From: Geodermatophilus amargosae
GTDB taxonomy: Bacteria; Actinomycetota; Actinomycetes; Mycobacteriales; Geodermatophilaceae
Direction of reading: 5' to 3'
Assembly (NCBI RefSeq): GCF_900116515.1
Contig: NZ_FPBA01000027.1
Location: 1 to 64,000 of the forward strand
Length of the DNA: 64,000 nucleotides
In this document: positions 1 through 8,110 of the stretch, piece after piece
Position numbering within the stretch: the first letter of the stretch is position 1
How the letters are laid out: each line of letters begins with the position of its first letter
Program-made: the position numbers and the translations under genes
Notes under the pieces: model-generated
Seen by the model: the letters and a program-made list of their open reading frames with translations, nothing else
What the model was told of the DNA's origin: nothing
Databases searched by the model: none

Positions 1-93
1 GACCTCGCGGTCATCGCGGTCGTCACCGGGGTGATCGGACTCGTCCGGTTCGCCGCGTTGCGCTGGCTGTTCCGCCCGCCCGTCCTGGCCTGA
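1..93 (+). CDS. C-terminal end of a membrane protein (truncated by window edge)
   Basis: The first 30 codons are open and end at TGA 91-93. The peptide contains one hydrophobic stretch (about residues 3-15) followed by a basic tail and a short hydrophobic end, which fits the last transmembrane helix of an integral membrane protein. The rest of the gene lies outside the window, so family and function cannot be assigned. Confidence 0.5.
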   Translation, partial: DLAVIAVVTGVIGLVRFAALRWLFRPPVLA

Positions 94-243
94 CCCGCTG
101 CGCAACCCCGCCGATCCGCCCCGGCCCGGGCTCGCCGGGCCGCCGGTCCCTGACCGCGCCGCCGCCCGTGGGGTCCGGCATCGGATCGACGCGGTCGGAG
201 CGGGGTCGCACCGTTCATCCTGAAGGGTGCGGCGGTCGGGACG

Positions 244-747
244 TCAGGCGGTGCCGGGCGCCGGCAGGGTCGGGAAGCTGCCCTCGGGCTGGACGACCTG
301 GCGGATCCGGGTGGCGATCTCGTGCAGCTGGCGGACCTGGGTCCTGGTCAGCGGGTCGAGGACCAGGCGGCGCACCTCGGCGACGTGCCCGGGGGCGGTG
401 GCCACGACCTTCTCCCAGCCGGTGTCGGTGAGGACGGCGAGGGTGGCGCGGCCGTCGTCGGGATCGGGCCGGCGGGTGACCCAGCCGCGCTTCTCGAGGC
501 GGTCGACGGTCCGGGAGAGCCGGGTCAGCGAGCCGTTGGCCAGGGCGGCGACCTCGCTCATCCGCCGGGTGCGCTCCGGGGACATGGAGAGCATGGCCAT
601 GACCTGGTACTCGAAGTGGCTGACGCCGGCGTCGCGCTGCAGCTGCGCGTCGATGGCGTCGGGCAGCCAGACGGCCATCGCCAGGACGGCCAGCCAGGTG
701 TCCTGTTCCTCCGCGTTCAGCCACCGCGGCTCGTCGACAGTGCCCAC
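244..747 (-). CDS. MarR-family transcriptional regulator (intact copy)
   Basis: A 167-residue protein with the MarR layout: helical dimerisation ends and a central winged helix (recognition region about residues 62-85, wing with DPDDGRA about 95-101). I chose GTG at 747 because GAGGAG lies 7 bases before it; an in-frame ATG at 819 would add 23 Arg-rich residues without a ribosome site. It is divergent from the DoxX/oxidoreductase pair, and the space between holds two CTTG-N6-CAAG inverted repeats, so autoregulation and control of that pair are likely. MarR proteins of this kind usually repress and release DNA on binding phenolic or quinone ligands; the ligand here is inferred from the neighbours. 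Confidence 0.9.
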   Translation of the reverse strand: MGTVDEPRWLNAEEQDTWLAVLAMAVWLPDAIDAQLQRDAGVSHFEYQVMAMLSMSPERTRRMSEVAALANGSLTRLSRTVDRLEKRGWVTRRPDPDDGRATLAVLTDTGWEKVVATAPGHVAEVRRLVLDPLTRTQVRQLHEIATRIRQVVQPEGSFPTLPAPGTA

Positions 748-792
748 GACATCGCTCCTCGTTCGACCCGGCGGACGACCCGCCCGCCGAGA

Positions 793-843
793 TACTTGAC
801 GGAACAAGTGACTGCTCATATGGTTGCTTGCGTCGGCAAGTAA
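793..843. promoter_or_regulatory. Paired MarR-type operators (sites A and B)
   Basis: Site A is ACTTG-N6-CAAGT at 794-809. Site B is CTTG-N6-CAAG at 827-840, extended by outer TT/AA. The centres are about 32 bp apart, near three helical turns. The pair lies between the divergent MarR gene (start 747) and the DoxX gene (start 864). The same half-site and spacing recur near 2.95 kb and 5.82 kb. Confidence 0.75.
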
Positions 844-863
844 ACCATGCGAGGAGTCAGAAC

Positions 864-1238
864 GTGAACGTCGTCTTGTGGATCGTCGCCGGGGTGCTCG
901 CCGCGGTCTTCCTGGGTTCGGGGCTGAGCAAGCTCGCGCAGCCGCGGAAGAAGATTGTGGATTCCGGCATGGGCTGGGCCGAGGACTTCAGCGACGGCGC
1001 GGTCAAGGCCATCGGTGCGCTGGAGGTCCTCGGCGCGCTGGGCCTGATCCTGCCCGCGGTGTTCGACGTCGCTCCGGTGCTCGTGCCGATCGCGGCCGTG
1101 GGCCTGGCCCTCGTCATGGCCGGCGCTGCCGTCGTGCACGCCCGCCGCAAGGAGACGCCGATGGTCGTCGCCAACCTCGTGCTCCTCGCCCTGGCCGTCT
1201 TCGTCGCCTGGGGCCGCTTCGGCCCGTACGCCTTCTAG
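864..1238 (+). CDS. DoxX-like (DoxX_2 type) small membrane protein
   Basis: 124 residues with four predicted membrane helices and the usual family start: a first helix followed by a GSGLSKL-type segment. GTG at 864 is preceded by GAGGAG (851-856), while the frame upstream lacks a ribosome site. DoxX proteins sit in the cytoplasmic membrane and are often found beside quinone or redox enzymes; MhqP, part of a MarR-controlled quinone regulon in Bacillus, belongs to this broad family. It is followed 41 bp later by an oxidoreductase and is probably co-transcribed with it under the operators at 793-843. Confidence 0.85.
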   Translation: MNVVLWIVAGVLAAVFLGSGLSKLAQPRKKIVDSGMGWAEDFSDGAVKAIGALEVLGALGLILPAVFDVAPVLVPIAAVGLALVMAGAAVVHARRKETPMVVANLVLLALAVFVAWGRFGPYAF

Positions 1239-1279
1239 TCCCTCCCCGTCCCCGCACCGCGTCCAGAGGAGTCCCCGTC

Positions 1280-2230
1280 ATGCGCGCACTGCACGTCCCC
1301 GCCGCCGGTGAGCAGCCCCAGATCTCCGACATCCCCACCCCCGAGCCGACCGAGGGCACGGTCCTCGTCCGGGTCAAGGCCGCCGGCCTCAACCCCATCG
1401 ACAACGCCGTCGCCGCCGGCTTCCTGACCCAGATGGGCCTGCCGCACGAGTATCCGGTCGTCATCGGCCGCGACGCCGCCGGTGTCGTGGAGGCCGTCGG
1501 GGCCGGGGTCGACCACGTCGCCGTCGGCGACGAGGTGCTCGGTCACGTGCTGCTCGCCCCGCCGATCTCGGCCGGCACGCTCGCGGAGTACGCGCTGCTG
1601 CCGGCCGTCACGGTCACGCCCAAGCCCGCCGGCCTGGACTTCACCAAGGCCGCCGCCATCCCGCTGGCCGGCGCGGCCGCCGTGCAGTCCATCGACGCGA
1701 TCGACCCTCAGCCCGGGCAGACCGTCCTGGTTAACGGCGCCTCCGGCGGCGTCGGCTCCTTCGCCGTGCAGCTGCTGGCCGCCCGCGGCGTCACCGTGGT
1801 GGCCACCGGCACGGCCGCCGACAACGAGCGGCTGACCGCGCTCGGCGCCTCCCGCGTGATCGACCACACCGCCGGCCCGGTGGCCGAGCAGGTCCGCGCG
1901 GCCTACCCCGACGGCGTCGACGCTCTGGTCAGCCTGCACGGCATGGATCCCTCCGGCACCCCGATCGCGGCCGTGCGCGCCGGCGGCAAGGTGGCCGGCG
2001 TCGCGGCGGTGCCCGACGAGGCCACCCTCGCCGCCGCTGGGCTCACCGGCACCTCGGTGATGGCCACCCCTCTGAGGGAGGTCGTCGGCCCGCTGGCCGA
2101 GCGGGCTGCGGCCGGTGAGCTGCGGGTCTCCGTCGCCGGCGTCCTGCCCCTCGAGCAGGCCCCCGAGGGCCTTGGCCGGCTCGCCACCGGCGGCGCCGGC
2201 GGCAAGCTCGTCGTCACCCTGCAGGACTGA
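1280..2230 (+). CDS. Quinone-oxidoreductase-like medium-chain (MDR) NADP-dependent dehydrogenase
   Basis: 316 residues: an N-terminal GroES-like catalytic domain (about 1-125) and a Rossmann domain with GASGGVG at 153-159. The Cys/His zinc ligands of alcohol dehydrogenases are absent, as in the zinc-less quinone oxidoreductase branch. ATG 1280 follows an AGAGGA ribosome site. The likely role is NADPH-dependent reduction of quinones or enones in the cytoplasm; the substrate is not visible from sequence. It is the second gene of the DoxX operon and ends just before a strong hairpin. Confidence 0.9.
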   Translation: MRALHVPAAGEQPQISDIPTPEPTEGTVLVRVKAAGLNPIDNAVAAGFLTQMGLPHEYPVVIGRDAAGVVEAVGAGVDHVAVGDEVLGHVLLAPPISAGTLAEYALLPAVTVTPKPAGLDFTKAAAIPLAGAAAVQSIDAIDPQPGQTVLVNGASGGVGSFAVQLLAARGVTVVATGTAADNERLTALGASRVIDHTAGPVAEQVRAAYPDGVDALVSLHGMDPSGTPIAAVRAGGKVAGVAAVPDEATLAAAGLTGTSVMATPLREVVGPLAERAAAGELRVSVAGVLPLEQAPEGLGRLATGGAGGKLVVTLQD

Positions 2231-2242
2231 CCGCAGCCGTCG

Positions 2243-2290
2243 CCCGGGTGGGGGCGGCACGACCGCGAGGCGTGTCGCCCCACGCCCGGG
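2243..2290 (+). terminator. Hairpin terminator after the MDR gene
   Basis: A long imperfect stem starts 12 bases after the stop codon: CCCGGG at 2243-2248 pairs with CCCGGG at 2285-2290, and the GGGGCGGCAC side pairs with GTGTCGCCCC, around an 11-base loop. There is no T tract, which is common for high-GC terminators. Confidence 0.6.
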
Positions 2291-2414
2291 TGACGGGCAC
2301 GTCCGACCCGCGGCCGGCCGCCCGCCCGGGAGCAGGCCGGCGGCGGACGCCCCGCCCGGCGACCCGTTCCGCCCACCCCGGTCGCCATCTCCCGCGCGGT
2401 GGCCGCGCTGACGG

Positions 2415-2800
2415 ACCGGTTGTCCAGCTGGGCATGCCGACACGGACCCCGTCGCGGTGCCGACGCTGAGCGGCGGCCCCGCCTCCTGTGGGAGGGCGTC
2501 CTCGTCATCGAGTCGGGGGCGATGACCCGTAGCCCGACCGTCCTCCGTCGGCCCGAGCTGGCCGACCACACCGCGGCCTTCGAGGAACGGGCTACCGATG
2601 CCGTCGCGCGCGGTGGCGTCGACGCGCTGATCGACCACCGACGCAGGGGTCCTGGCCCCGACGTCTCCCACGCCACCCCGGAGCACTTCGTGCCCCTGCT
2701 GCTGACCGTGGGCGCCCGCACCACCGCCGGACGGGCGACGACCTCCGGCGTGGACGGGACGCGGTTCGACGACTCCATCGCTCTCCGCAGGTGGTCCGAC
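2415..2800 (+). pseudogene. Decayed C-terminal half of a LigB/DODA-type dioxygenase
   Basis: Pieces in two frames match the C-terminal half of the intact dioxygenase at 5894-6796. A first piece (about 2415-2465) resembles its QLSLPTEDPDR segment. After a frame change, a second piece (about 2490-2800) resembles GVLVVGSGHMTHG, the ALARGDVAEL region, and the metal-ligand motif as TPEHFVPLLLTVGA. No start codon or N-terminal half is present. It is a relic, most likely of a duplicated or replaced gene of the same regulon, and lies just upstream of a second operator pair. Confidence 0.7.
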
Positions 2801-2933
2801 GGGTCCACCGGCTCTCGTGCCGCCCGGCGGAGCCGCGGCCTCCCGCCACCGCGGTCCGCGGCGGCGGGGCGAGGCCGACGCGTCGGTCGGGTGCCTCCTC
2901 CTCTTGCTCCGGAGTGGACAGGACTGCTGCGCA

Positions 2934-2987
2934 GTTACTTGACGCGGCAACTGACAGTCCGTAAGATTCACTTGCGACATCAAGTGA
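2934..2987. promoter_or_regulatory. Paired MarR-type operators (sites C and D)
   Basis: Site D is a perfect inverted repeat, TCACTTG-N6-CAAGTGA (2968-2987). Site C (2934-2955) is the imperfect CTTG-N6-CAAC. The centres are about 33 bp apart, matching the geometry of the other two operator pairs. The pair lies 45 bp before the DUF6069 gene and right after the dioxygenase remnant, so it probably once served that gene's promoter region and now serves the gene at 3032. Confidence 0.7.
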
Positions 2988-3031
2988 CCCGATGTCATCG
3001 GGCCCCCCTGTACACCACCAGGAGCACAGCC

Positions 3032-3454
3032 ATGAGCACGGACACTCTCGCCCCGACCACCACGCAGTCGACCTGGCGCCGGGCGGCCGCCGCGGTCGTC
3101 GTCGTCACGATCGCGGCGTCGGTGGCGAACCTGGTCATCGCCCTGGTCGCGCAGGCCGCCGGCGCGGACACCGCCGACTACCGGGGCCTGCAGCCCGCGT
3201 CCTACATCTCCCTCACGTTCCTCGGCGTCGTGGCCGGTGTCCTGGCCTGGATCGCCGTGCGTGCCAAGGCCGACCGGCCCGCCGTGGTCCTCGGGCGCCT
3301 GGTCCCGGCGGTCGTGCTCGTCAGCCTGCTCGCCGACGTGGCCGTCGGGATCAGCGTGGGCTGGACCGGCGCGATCGCGCTGGGGCTCATGCACGTCGCC
3401 GTCGCTGCGATCGCCGTCCCCGTCTTCCACCGCGCCCTGCCCCTGGCCCGCTGA
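3032..3454 (+). CDS. DUF6069-like membrane protein
   Basis: 140 residues with a short polar N-terminus and four hydrophobic segments (about 20-42, 60-80, 90-112, 115-135), so an integral membrane protein. ATG 3032 follows AGGAG at 3020. The pattern resembles the actinobacterial family DUF6069, whose function is unknown. The operator pair directly upstream suggests the same MarR protein controls it as the redox genes. Confidence 0.7.
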   Translation: MSTDTLAPTTTQSTWRRAAAAVVVVTIAASVANLVIALVAQAAGADTADYRGLQPASYISLTFLGVVAGVLAWIAVRAKADRPAVVLGRLVPAVVLVSLLADVAVGISVGWTGAIALGLMHVAVAAIAVPVFHRALPLAR

Positions 3455-3684
3455 GACCGGCGGCCGGCCGACATCCCCGCATGTCGGAGCCGCAGCGCCG
3501 CCCCGACCGGAGGCGTCGCGATCGCCGGCCGGCTTCGGCGTGCACGATGCGCACGACCCGCGCATCGTGGGGCTCGCCGTCGCCTGCGCCCGCCAGTGAC
3601 GCAGCAGGGCGTCACCGCACTGCTCGAGGCGGCCTGGTCCGGCAGACCGCCCGGTACCCGCACGGTGAACCCGCAGGAGGACTC

Positions 3685-4242
3685 GTGAGCGTTGCACGTC
3701 TGGGATTCCGGCTCCTCGTCGGTGGACTGTTCGTCGGCCACGGCACGCAGAAGCTCTTCGGCTGGTTCGGCGGCCCGGGGCGGGCCGGCACCGAGGGGAT
3801 GATGGAGGCGCTGCAGATGCGGCCTGCGAAGGTGCACGCCACGCTGGCCGGGATCACCGAGACCGCCGGCGGTGCGCTGCTCGCCGCCGGGTTGGCAACG
3901 CCGGTGGCGGCCTCCGCGCTCACCGGTGTGATGACGACCTCCATCCGCAAGGTCCACCTGCCCAACGGGCCGTGGAACGCCAACGGCGGGTGGGAGTACA
4001 ACGCCGTCCTCATCGGTGCGGTGACGGCGCTGGCCGAGACCGGGCCAGGGGACCTCTCCCTGGACAGCCTGCTGGGCATCGAGCGAAGGGGTCCGGCCGT
4101 GGCGCTCGCCGCGCTGGGCGCCGGTGTGGCCACGTCGTTCCTCGCGGTGGCGGTCGCAGGCCGCGGGCGCCCAGGCGTCACCTCCAGCCCGTCCGCACCC
4201 CCGCAGGACTCCGCCGGGGACCCCACTACCGCAGGCGCCTAA
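3685..4242 (+). CDS. DoxX family membrane protein
   Basis: 185 residues beginning with the DoxX signature (a first helix, then FVGHGTQKLFGWFGG). Four membrane helices span about residues 5-150, followed by a Pro/Ser-rich tail. GTG 3685 has AGGAGG five bases upstream; the frame before it is non-coding in character. DoxX proteins act in the membrane in poorly defined electron-transfer or thiol/quinone homeostasis roles. No MarR site is seen immediately upstream; the 230 bp before it shows no other gene. Confidence 0.85.
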   Translation: MSVARLGFRLLVGGLFVGHGTQKLFGWFGGPGRAGTEGMMEALQMRPAKVHATLAGITETAGGALLAAGLATPVAASALTGVMTTSIRKVHLPNGPWNANGGWEYNAVLIGAVTALAETGPGDLSLDSLLGIERRGPAVALAALGAGVATSFLAVAVAGRGRPGVTSSPSAPPQDSAGDPTTAGA

Positions 4243-4442
4243 GTCGAGCGGGTGAGACGAGACCGGCCCGCGGGCCGCCGTTCCCCGCAGCCCGACGAGC
4301 GCCGACGACGACACCGTCGGCACCGGCGTCGCGGAAGCCGCGGGACCGTGCGTGACGACGGTGGGGTCGCGGCCCAGCGGGGTGACCGGTCCCGCGGCCT
4401 GCTCCGGTCCGGGGGAGCAGGCTCGCGCCGGGAGGAGGGGCG

Positions 4443-5024
4443 GTGACACGCGACGACCCCCCGGCCGGTCACCGTGCGGGCCAGGCGGGCAGAGCCGGGT
4501 CGTCAAAGCCGGTCAGGCGGCCCCGTGCGCCCGGGGATCCTCCCCGCGAGGACGTCGCGAGCCGGGTGTCGGCCTACGTGTACGGCAATGTCCTCGTGAT
4601 GGCTGCGCTCATCGCCCTGCACCCCGACGAGCTACGGGGACCCAGGGGTGTCACATACCTGCTCGGTGTCGGGATCTCGACCTACGTGGCGCACGCGGTG
4701 GGAGAGGCCGTCGGATCGAGGGTCCGCGAGGGCCGGACGCTGGACCGAACGGCACTCCGGCACGAGCTCCGGGCTGCACTGCCCATCGTGACGTCCGCCG
4801 GTGCGCCCGTCCTGGTGCTGGTCCTGGCGTGGACGGACCTGGTCGACGCCGACCTGGCGCTCGTCCTGGCACTCGCGCTGGTCGACGTCCGCCTGGCCCT
4901 GCTGGGGTCGGTGGTGGCGTGGGTGTCCGGGGAGCGCAGTTCGAGGCGGGTGTTCCTGGCCGGGTTCGCGCTCGCGGTCATCGCCGCCGGCGCGGCCCTC
5001 CTCAAGTGGCAGCTGACGCACTGA
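4443..5024 (+). CDS. Hypothetical multi-pass membrane protein
   Basis: 193 residues: a basic, Pro/Gly-rich cytoplasmic N-terminus of about 40 residues, then five likely hydrophobic segments. GTG 4443 follows GAGGAGGGG. I do not recognise the family. It stands alone between the DoxX gene and the second MarR gene (opposite strand) and carries no catalytic motif. Confidence 0.75.
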   Translation: MTRDDPPAGHRAGQAGRAGSSKPVRRPRAPGDPPREDVASRVSAYVYGNVLVMAALIALHPDELRGPRGVTYLLGVGISTYVAHAVGEAVGSRVREGRTLDRTALRHELRAALPIVTSAGAPVLVLVLAWTDLVDADLALVLALALVDVRLALLGSVVAWVSGERSSRRVFLAGFALAVIAAGAALLKWQLTH

Positions 5025-5275
5025 GCGACGCTGCTCGCCTGTCCGGGTGGTGGTGGGCCCGGCCCGCCATCGCCGACGGTGGTGCGGACGAGGGATCCGG
5101 GGACGTCCCCGGTCTGGGCCGCTGACGGGGCCGTCGATGCCGCGGAGGTGCCCGTGCCGGATCCGGCGGGTGTCGACCCTGGTCGCCGACCGCGGCGGGG
5201 GGCATGGGGGAGGGGCTCTCAATCGGAGCGCGCTGCCGTCCGGCCTCGCGTCGAGGTCGCCGCTGCGGCGGCTGG

Positions 5276-5789
5276 CTAGCGGCGCCGCGGCGGCTCGTCG
5301 TGGCGGGTGTTGGTCGCGGCCATGGCCCCCGTCGGGTCCAGTCGGGCCAGGAGGGCGTCCGCGATCGCGGCGAGCTGGTCGAGTTGCTCGGCGGTGAGGG
5401 CGTCGACGACGTGGTGCCGCACGGTGGCCACGTGCTGGGCGGCCGCGTGCTGCACCTTCGCCCACCCTGCCTCGGTGAGCCGGGCGTTGGTCGCCCGACG
5501 GTCCTCGGAGCAGGGAAAGCGCTCCACGAGGCCCCGGCTCTCGAGTCGGGTCACGACGTGTGAGAGCCGCGGCAGCGTGGCGGCGATCCGCCGGGCGACC
5601 TCCGTCATGCGGAGGGTCCGCGCAGGCGTCTCGGACAGCATGGCCAGGACGTGGTACTCGAACGTCGTTGACGTCGGCATCCCGGCGGATCTGCGCGTCC
5701 ACCGTGGCGGGAAGCAGTTCCAGTACGGCCCGCAGGCGGACCCAGGCGCGCAGCTGCCGTCGGTCGAGCCAGGGAGCGTCCACGGTCAC
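5276..5789 (-). pseudogene. Second MarR-family regulator, split by a one-base frameshift
   Basis: The first about 40 codons (GTG 5789 or 5783, the latter with a better-spaced GAGG) encode the MarR N-terminus ending in IRRDADV. The rest, from TTFEYHVLAML to the stop at 5276, is in another frame. Removing one base from the TT at 5668-5669 (plus strand) restores a continuous MarR protein of about 170 residues, closely parallel to the copy at 244-747. It is divergent from the dioxygenase gene with a perfect palindromic operator between. It is either a recently inactivated repressor or a sequencing error. Confidence 0.75.
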
Positions 5790-5802
5790 GTCCTCACGAG
5801 AA

Positions 5803-5853
5803 GTACTTGCTTGAGCAAGTACATCGTGGCACAGTACAGGTTGTCGCTACAAC
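5803..5853. promoter_or_regulatory. Paired MarR-type operators (sites E and F)
   Basis: Site E is the best site in the window: GTACTTGC-TTGA-GCAAGTAC (5803-5822). Site F is GTTG-N6-CAAC (5840-5853). The centres are about 34 bp apart. They lie between the divergent second MarR gene (start 5789) and the LigB dioxygenase (start 5894), so they probably control both. Confidence 0.8.
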
Positions 5854-5893
5854 AATCTGCTCGCTCTTGCGCCGCCCGCCCGAGGAGTCCGCC

Positions 5894-6796
5894 ATGACCA
5901 CGCCCGTTCCCACCACGACCGCGCTGGCGGACGCCCGCATCCCGGCCGGGCACCTCTTCGCCCGGCACCTGCGCCGCGTGGCCGCCTCGGAGCCGCACCG
6001 GGCGTGGACGCCGGAGGACGGGCCGCTGCCCAGCCTCTACCTGTCCCACGGCGGCGGCCCCATGCCCTTCGAGCGCCCGGAGTGGCTCGACCCGCTGTAC
6101 GGATGGGCCCGCTCGCTGCCCAAGCCGAGGGCGATCCTGGTCGTCTCCGCGCACTGGGAGTCCGCGCCGCTGTCGGTCAGCGCCACCCGGCCGGCCGAGC
6201 TGGTCTACGACTTCGGCGGCTTCGACCCGGTGTACCACGCGTTCCGCTACGACACCCCCGACGCCGGTGAGCTCGCCCGCGACGTGGTGGGACTCCTCCC
6301 CGACACCGAGCACGTGCACCAGCACGCCAGCCGCGGCCTCGACCACGGCTCCTGGGTGCCGCTGAAGATCATGTACCCCGAGGCCGACGTCCCGGTGCTG
6401 CAGCTCTCCCTGCCCACGGAGGACCCGGACCGGCTGCTGGGGATCGGCGAGCGGCTGCGCCCGCTGCGTGAGCAGGGTGTGCTGGTGGTCGGCTCGGGCC
6501 ACATGACCCACGGCCTGCCGTTCCTCACCCGCGAGATGCTCACCGAGAACAAGGTGCCCGGCTGGTCGTCGGACTTCGACGGCTGGGCCGCGGACGCGCT
6601 GGCCCGCGGTGACGTCGCCGAGCTCGCCCGCTACCGCAGCGCAGCTCCGGGCCTGCGCTACGCCCACCCGACGGTGGAGCACTTCACCCCGCTGTTCGTG
6701 GCCCTGGGCGCGGCCACCGACCCCACCGCGCCGGTGGTCACCGCCCTGGACGGCTACAGCTTCGGGCTGTCCCGGCGGTCGTTCCAGGCGGCCTGA
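5894..6796 (+). CDS. DODA-type (LigB/YgiD family) extradiol ring-cleaving dioxygenase
   Basis: 300 residues, normal for the family. The candidate iron ligands are all present: His52 in SHGGGP, His87 in VVSAHWE, and His263 in VEHFTPLF; a conserved His151 (LDHGSW) lies near the site. ATG 5894 follows GAGGAG. The enzyme would open catecholic rings in the cytoplasm. With the downstream NmrA-type reductase it makes a plausible quinone or catechol detoxification unit. Two decayed copies of its C-terminal half lie at 2415-2800 and 7850-8073. Confidence 0.92.
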   Translation: MTTPVPTTTALADARIPAGHLFARHLRRVAASEPHRAWTPEDGPLPSLYLSHGGGPMPFERPEWLDPLYGWARSLPKPRAILVVSAHWESAPLSVSATRPAELVYDFGGFDPVYHAFRYDTPDAGELARDVVGLLPDTEHVHQHASRGLDHGSWVPLKIMYPEADVPVLQLSLPTEDPDRLLGIGERLRPLREQGVLVVGSGHMTHGLPFLTREMLTENKVPGWSSDFDGWAADALARGDVAELARYRSAAPGLRYAHPTVEHFTPLFVALGAATDPTAPVVTALDGYSFGLSRRSFQAA

Positions 6797-6882
6797 CTCC
6801 GCCTCGACCGCCACCTGCAGCCGGCCACCACCACGCACCTCCTCGACGTCTCGTCGAGGGAAAGCGAAGGGGAAGCACCCGC

Positions 6883-7746
6883 ATGTCCATCTCCGTCACC
6901 GGAGCCACCGGGCACCTGGGCCGCCTGGCCGTGGAGGCCCTCCTGGCACGCGGCGTGCCGGCCGCCGAGATCGTCGCCATCGGCCGCCGCATCGAGACGC
7001 TCGCCGACCTGGCCGACCGCGGCGTCGTCGTCCGCCGCGCCGACTACACCGACCCCGAGGCCCTGCGCGCCGCGTTCGCCGGCGCGGAGAAGCTGCTGCT
7101 GGTCTCCGGCAGCGAGATCGGCCAGCGGCTGCCCCAGCACCGCAACGCCATCGCCGCCGCGAAGGAGGCCGGGGTGCGGCTGATCGCCTACACCAGCGTC
7201 GCCCGCGCCGACAGCTCCAGCCTGGGCATCGCCGCGGAGCACCGGGCCACCGAGCAGCTCCTGGCCGAGTCCGGGATCCCGCACGTGGTCCTGCGCAACG
7301 GCTGGTACACCGAGAACTACACCGGCCAGCTGGGCAGCTACCTGCAGAACGGCATCGTCGGTTCCGCCGGTGAGGGCCGGATCAGCGCCGCCACGCGGGC
7401 CGACTACGCCGAGGCGGCCGCCGCCGTCCTGACCGAGGACGGGCACGCGGGCGCGGTCTACGAGCTCGGGGGCGAGGCGTTCACGATGTCCGGGCTCGCC
7501 GCCACCGTGTCCGCGGTCACCGGTGCCGCCGTCGGCTACACCGACGTGCCCTCCGCGCAGTTCGCCCAGATCCTCGAGGGCGCGGGCCTGCCCGCGCCGG
7601 TCGCGAGCATGTTCGCCGAGATCGACCGCTCCGTGGCCGCCGGGGACCTCCATGTCGAGGGCGACGACCTCGAGAAGCTCATCGGGCGGGCTCCGACGTC
7701 GCTGGCGGACGCCGTCGCCGCGGCGCACGCCCAGCCGCAGGCTTGA
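6883..7746 (+). CDS. NmrA-like NAD(P)H-binding reductase (SDR superfamily, QOR2 type)
   Basis: 287 residues with the N-terminal nucleotide-binding motif TGATGHLG (6-13) and the atypical-SDR pattern lacking the YxxxK catalytic pair. The RNGWYTENY region is typical of the QorB/QOR2 group, which reduces quinones or acts as an NADPH sensor. ATG 6883 follows a GGGGAAG site. It lies 86 bp after the dioxygenase and is followed by a hairpin, so the two probably form one transcript controlled from 5803-5853. Confidence 0.88.
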   Translation: MSISVTGATGHLGRLAVEALLARGVPAAEIVAIGRRIETLADLADRGVVVRRADYTDPEALRAAFAGAEKLLLVSGSEIGQRLPQHRNAIAAAKEAGVRLIAYTSVARADSSSLGIAAEHRATEQLLAESGIPHVVLRNGWYTENYTGQLGSYLQNGIVGSAGEGRISAATRADYAEAAAAVLTEDGHAGAVYELGGEAFTMSGLAATVSAVTGAAVGYTDVPSAQFAQILEGAGLPAPVASMFAEIDRSVAAGDLHVEGDDLEKLIGRAPTSLADAVAAAHAQPQA

Positions 7747-7785
7747 CGCCGTGCCGCGCCCGTGGCGGGTGGCGGCCGATCGGTG

Positions 7786-7828
7786 GTGACCAGGGCCCCG
7801 CCTCCCCAGGAGGCGAGGCCCGGGTCAC
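7786..7828 (+). terminator. Hairpin terminator after the NmrA-like gene
   Basis: A nearly perfect stem: GTGACC, GGGCC and CGCCTCC on the left pair with GGAGGCG, GGCCC and GGTCAC on the right, around a 3-base loop. It lies 40 bases after the stop codon at 7746. Confidence 0.7.
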
Positions 7829-7849
7829 GTGGGGCGCCGGCCCGAAGCG

Positions 7850-8073
7850 CGTCAGCGTGAGGCCACCGACGCCCTCCCGCGCCAAGACGTCGACGCGCTG
7901 ATCGACTACCGCACCAAGGGCCGGGGCGCCGCCGTCGCCCACCCGACCGCCGACCACTTCGTACCCACCTTGCTCACCCTCGGGGCGGGCACCACGCCCG
8001 GGCAGTCCGTGACCACTGCCTTCGACGGCATCTGGCACGGCAACTCGATCCGCTCGATCAGGCGGCCTGACCG
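7850..8073 (+). pseudogene. Second decayed fragment of a LigB/DODA-type dioxygenase
   Basis: About 70 codons match only the last quarter of the dioxygenase at 5894-6796, including ALPRQDVDALIDYR (its ALARGDVAELARYR) and the ligand motif as ADHFVPTLLTLGAG. It lacks the N-terminal three quarters and has no ribosome site. It resembles the remnant at 2415-2800 (both read VDALID) more than the intact gene, so the two remnants probably share a more recent ancestor. Confidence 0.7.
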
Positions 8074-8110
8074 GAGCCCCCGGCCGCCCGACTCCAGACA
8101 GGAGGCACCG

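Noticed and set aside
2399..3454. One long reading frame joining the dioxygenase remnant to the DUF6069 gene
   Set aside because: The join runs through the operator region at 2934-2987 and the DUF6069 gene has its own AGGAG and ATG. The upstream part is relic sequence.
1235..3697. An 820-codon open frame on the minus strand, and similar very long antisense frames (for example 14265-17078 and 32736-35666 on the plus strand)
   Set aside because: They run opposite clear gene families, have no domain of their own, are rich in Arg, Gly and Pro, and are expected by chance in very GC-rich coding DNA.
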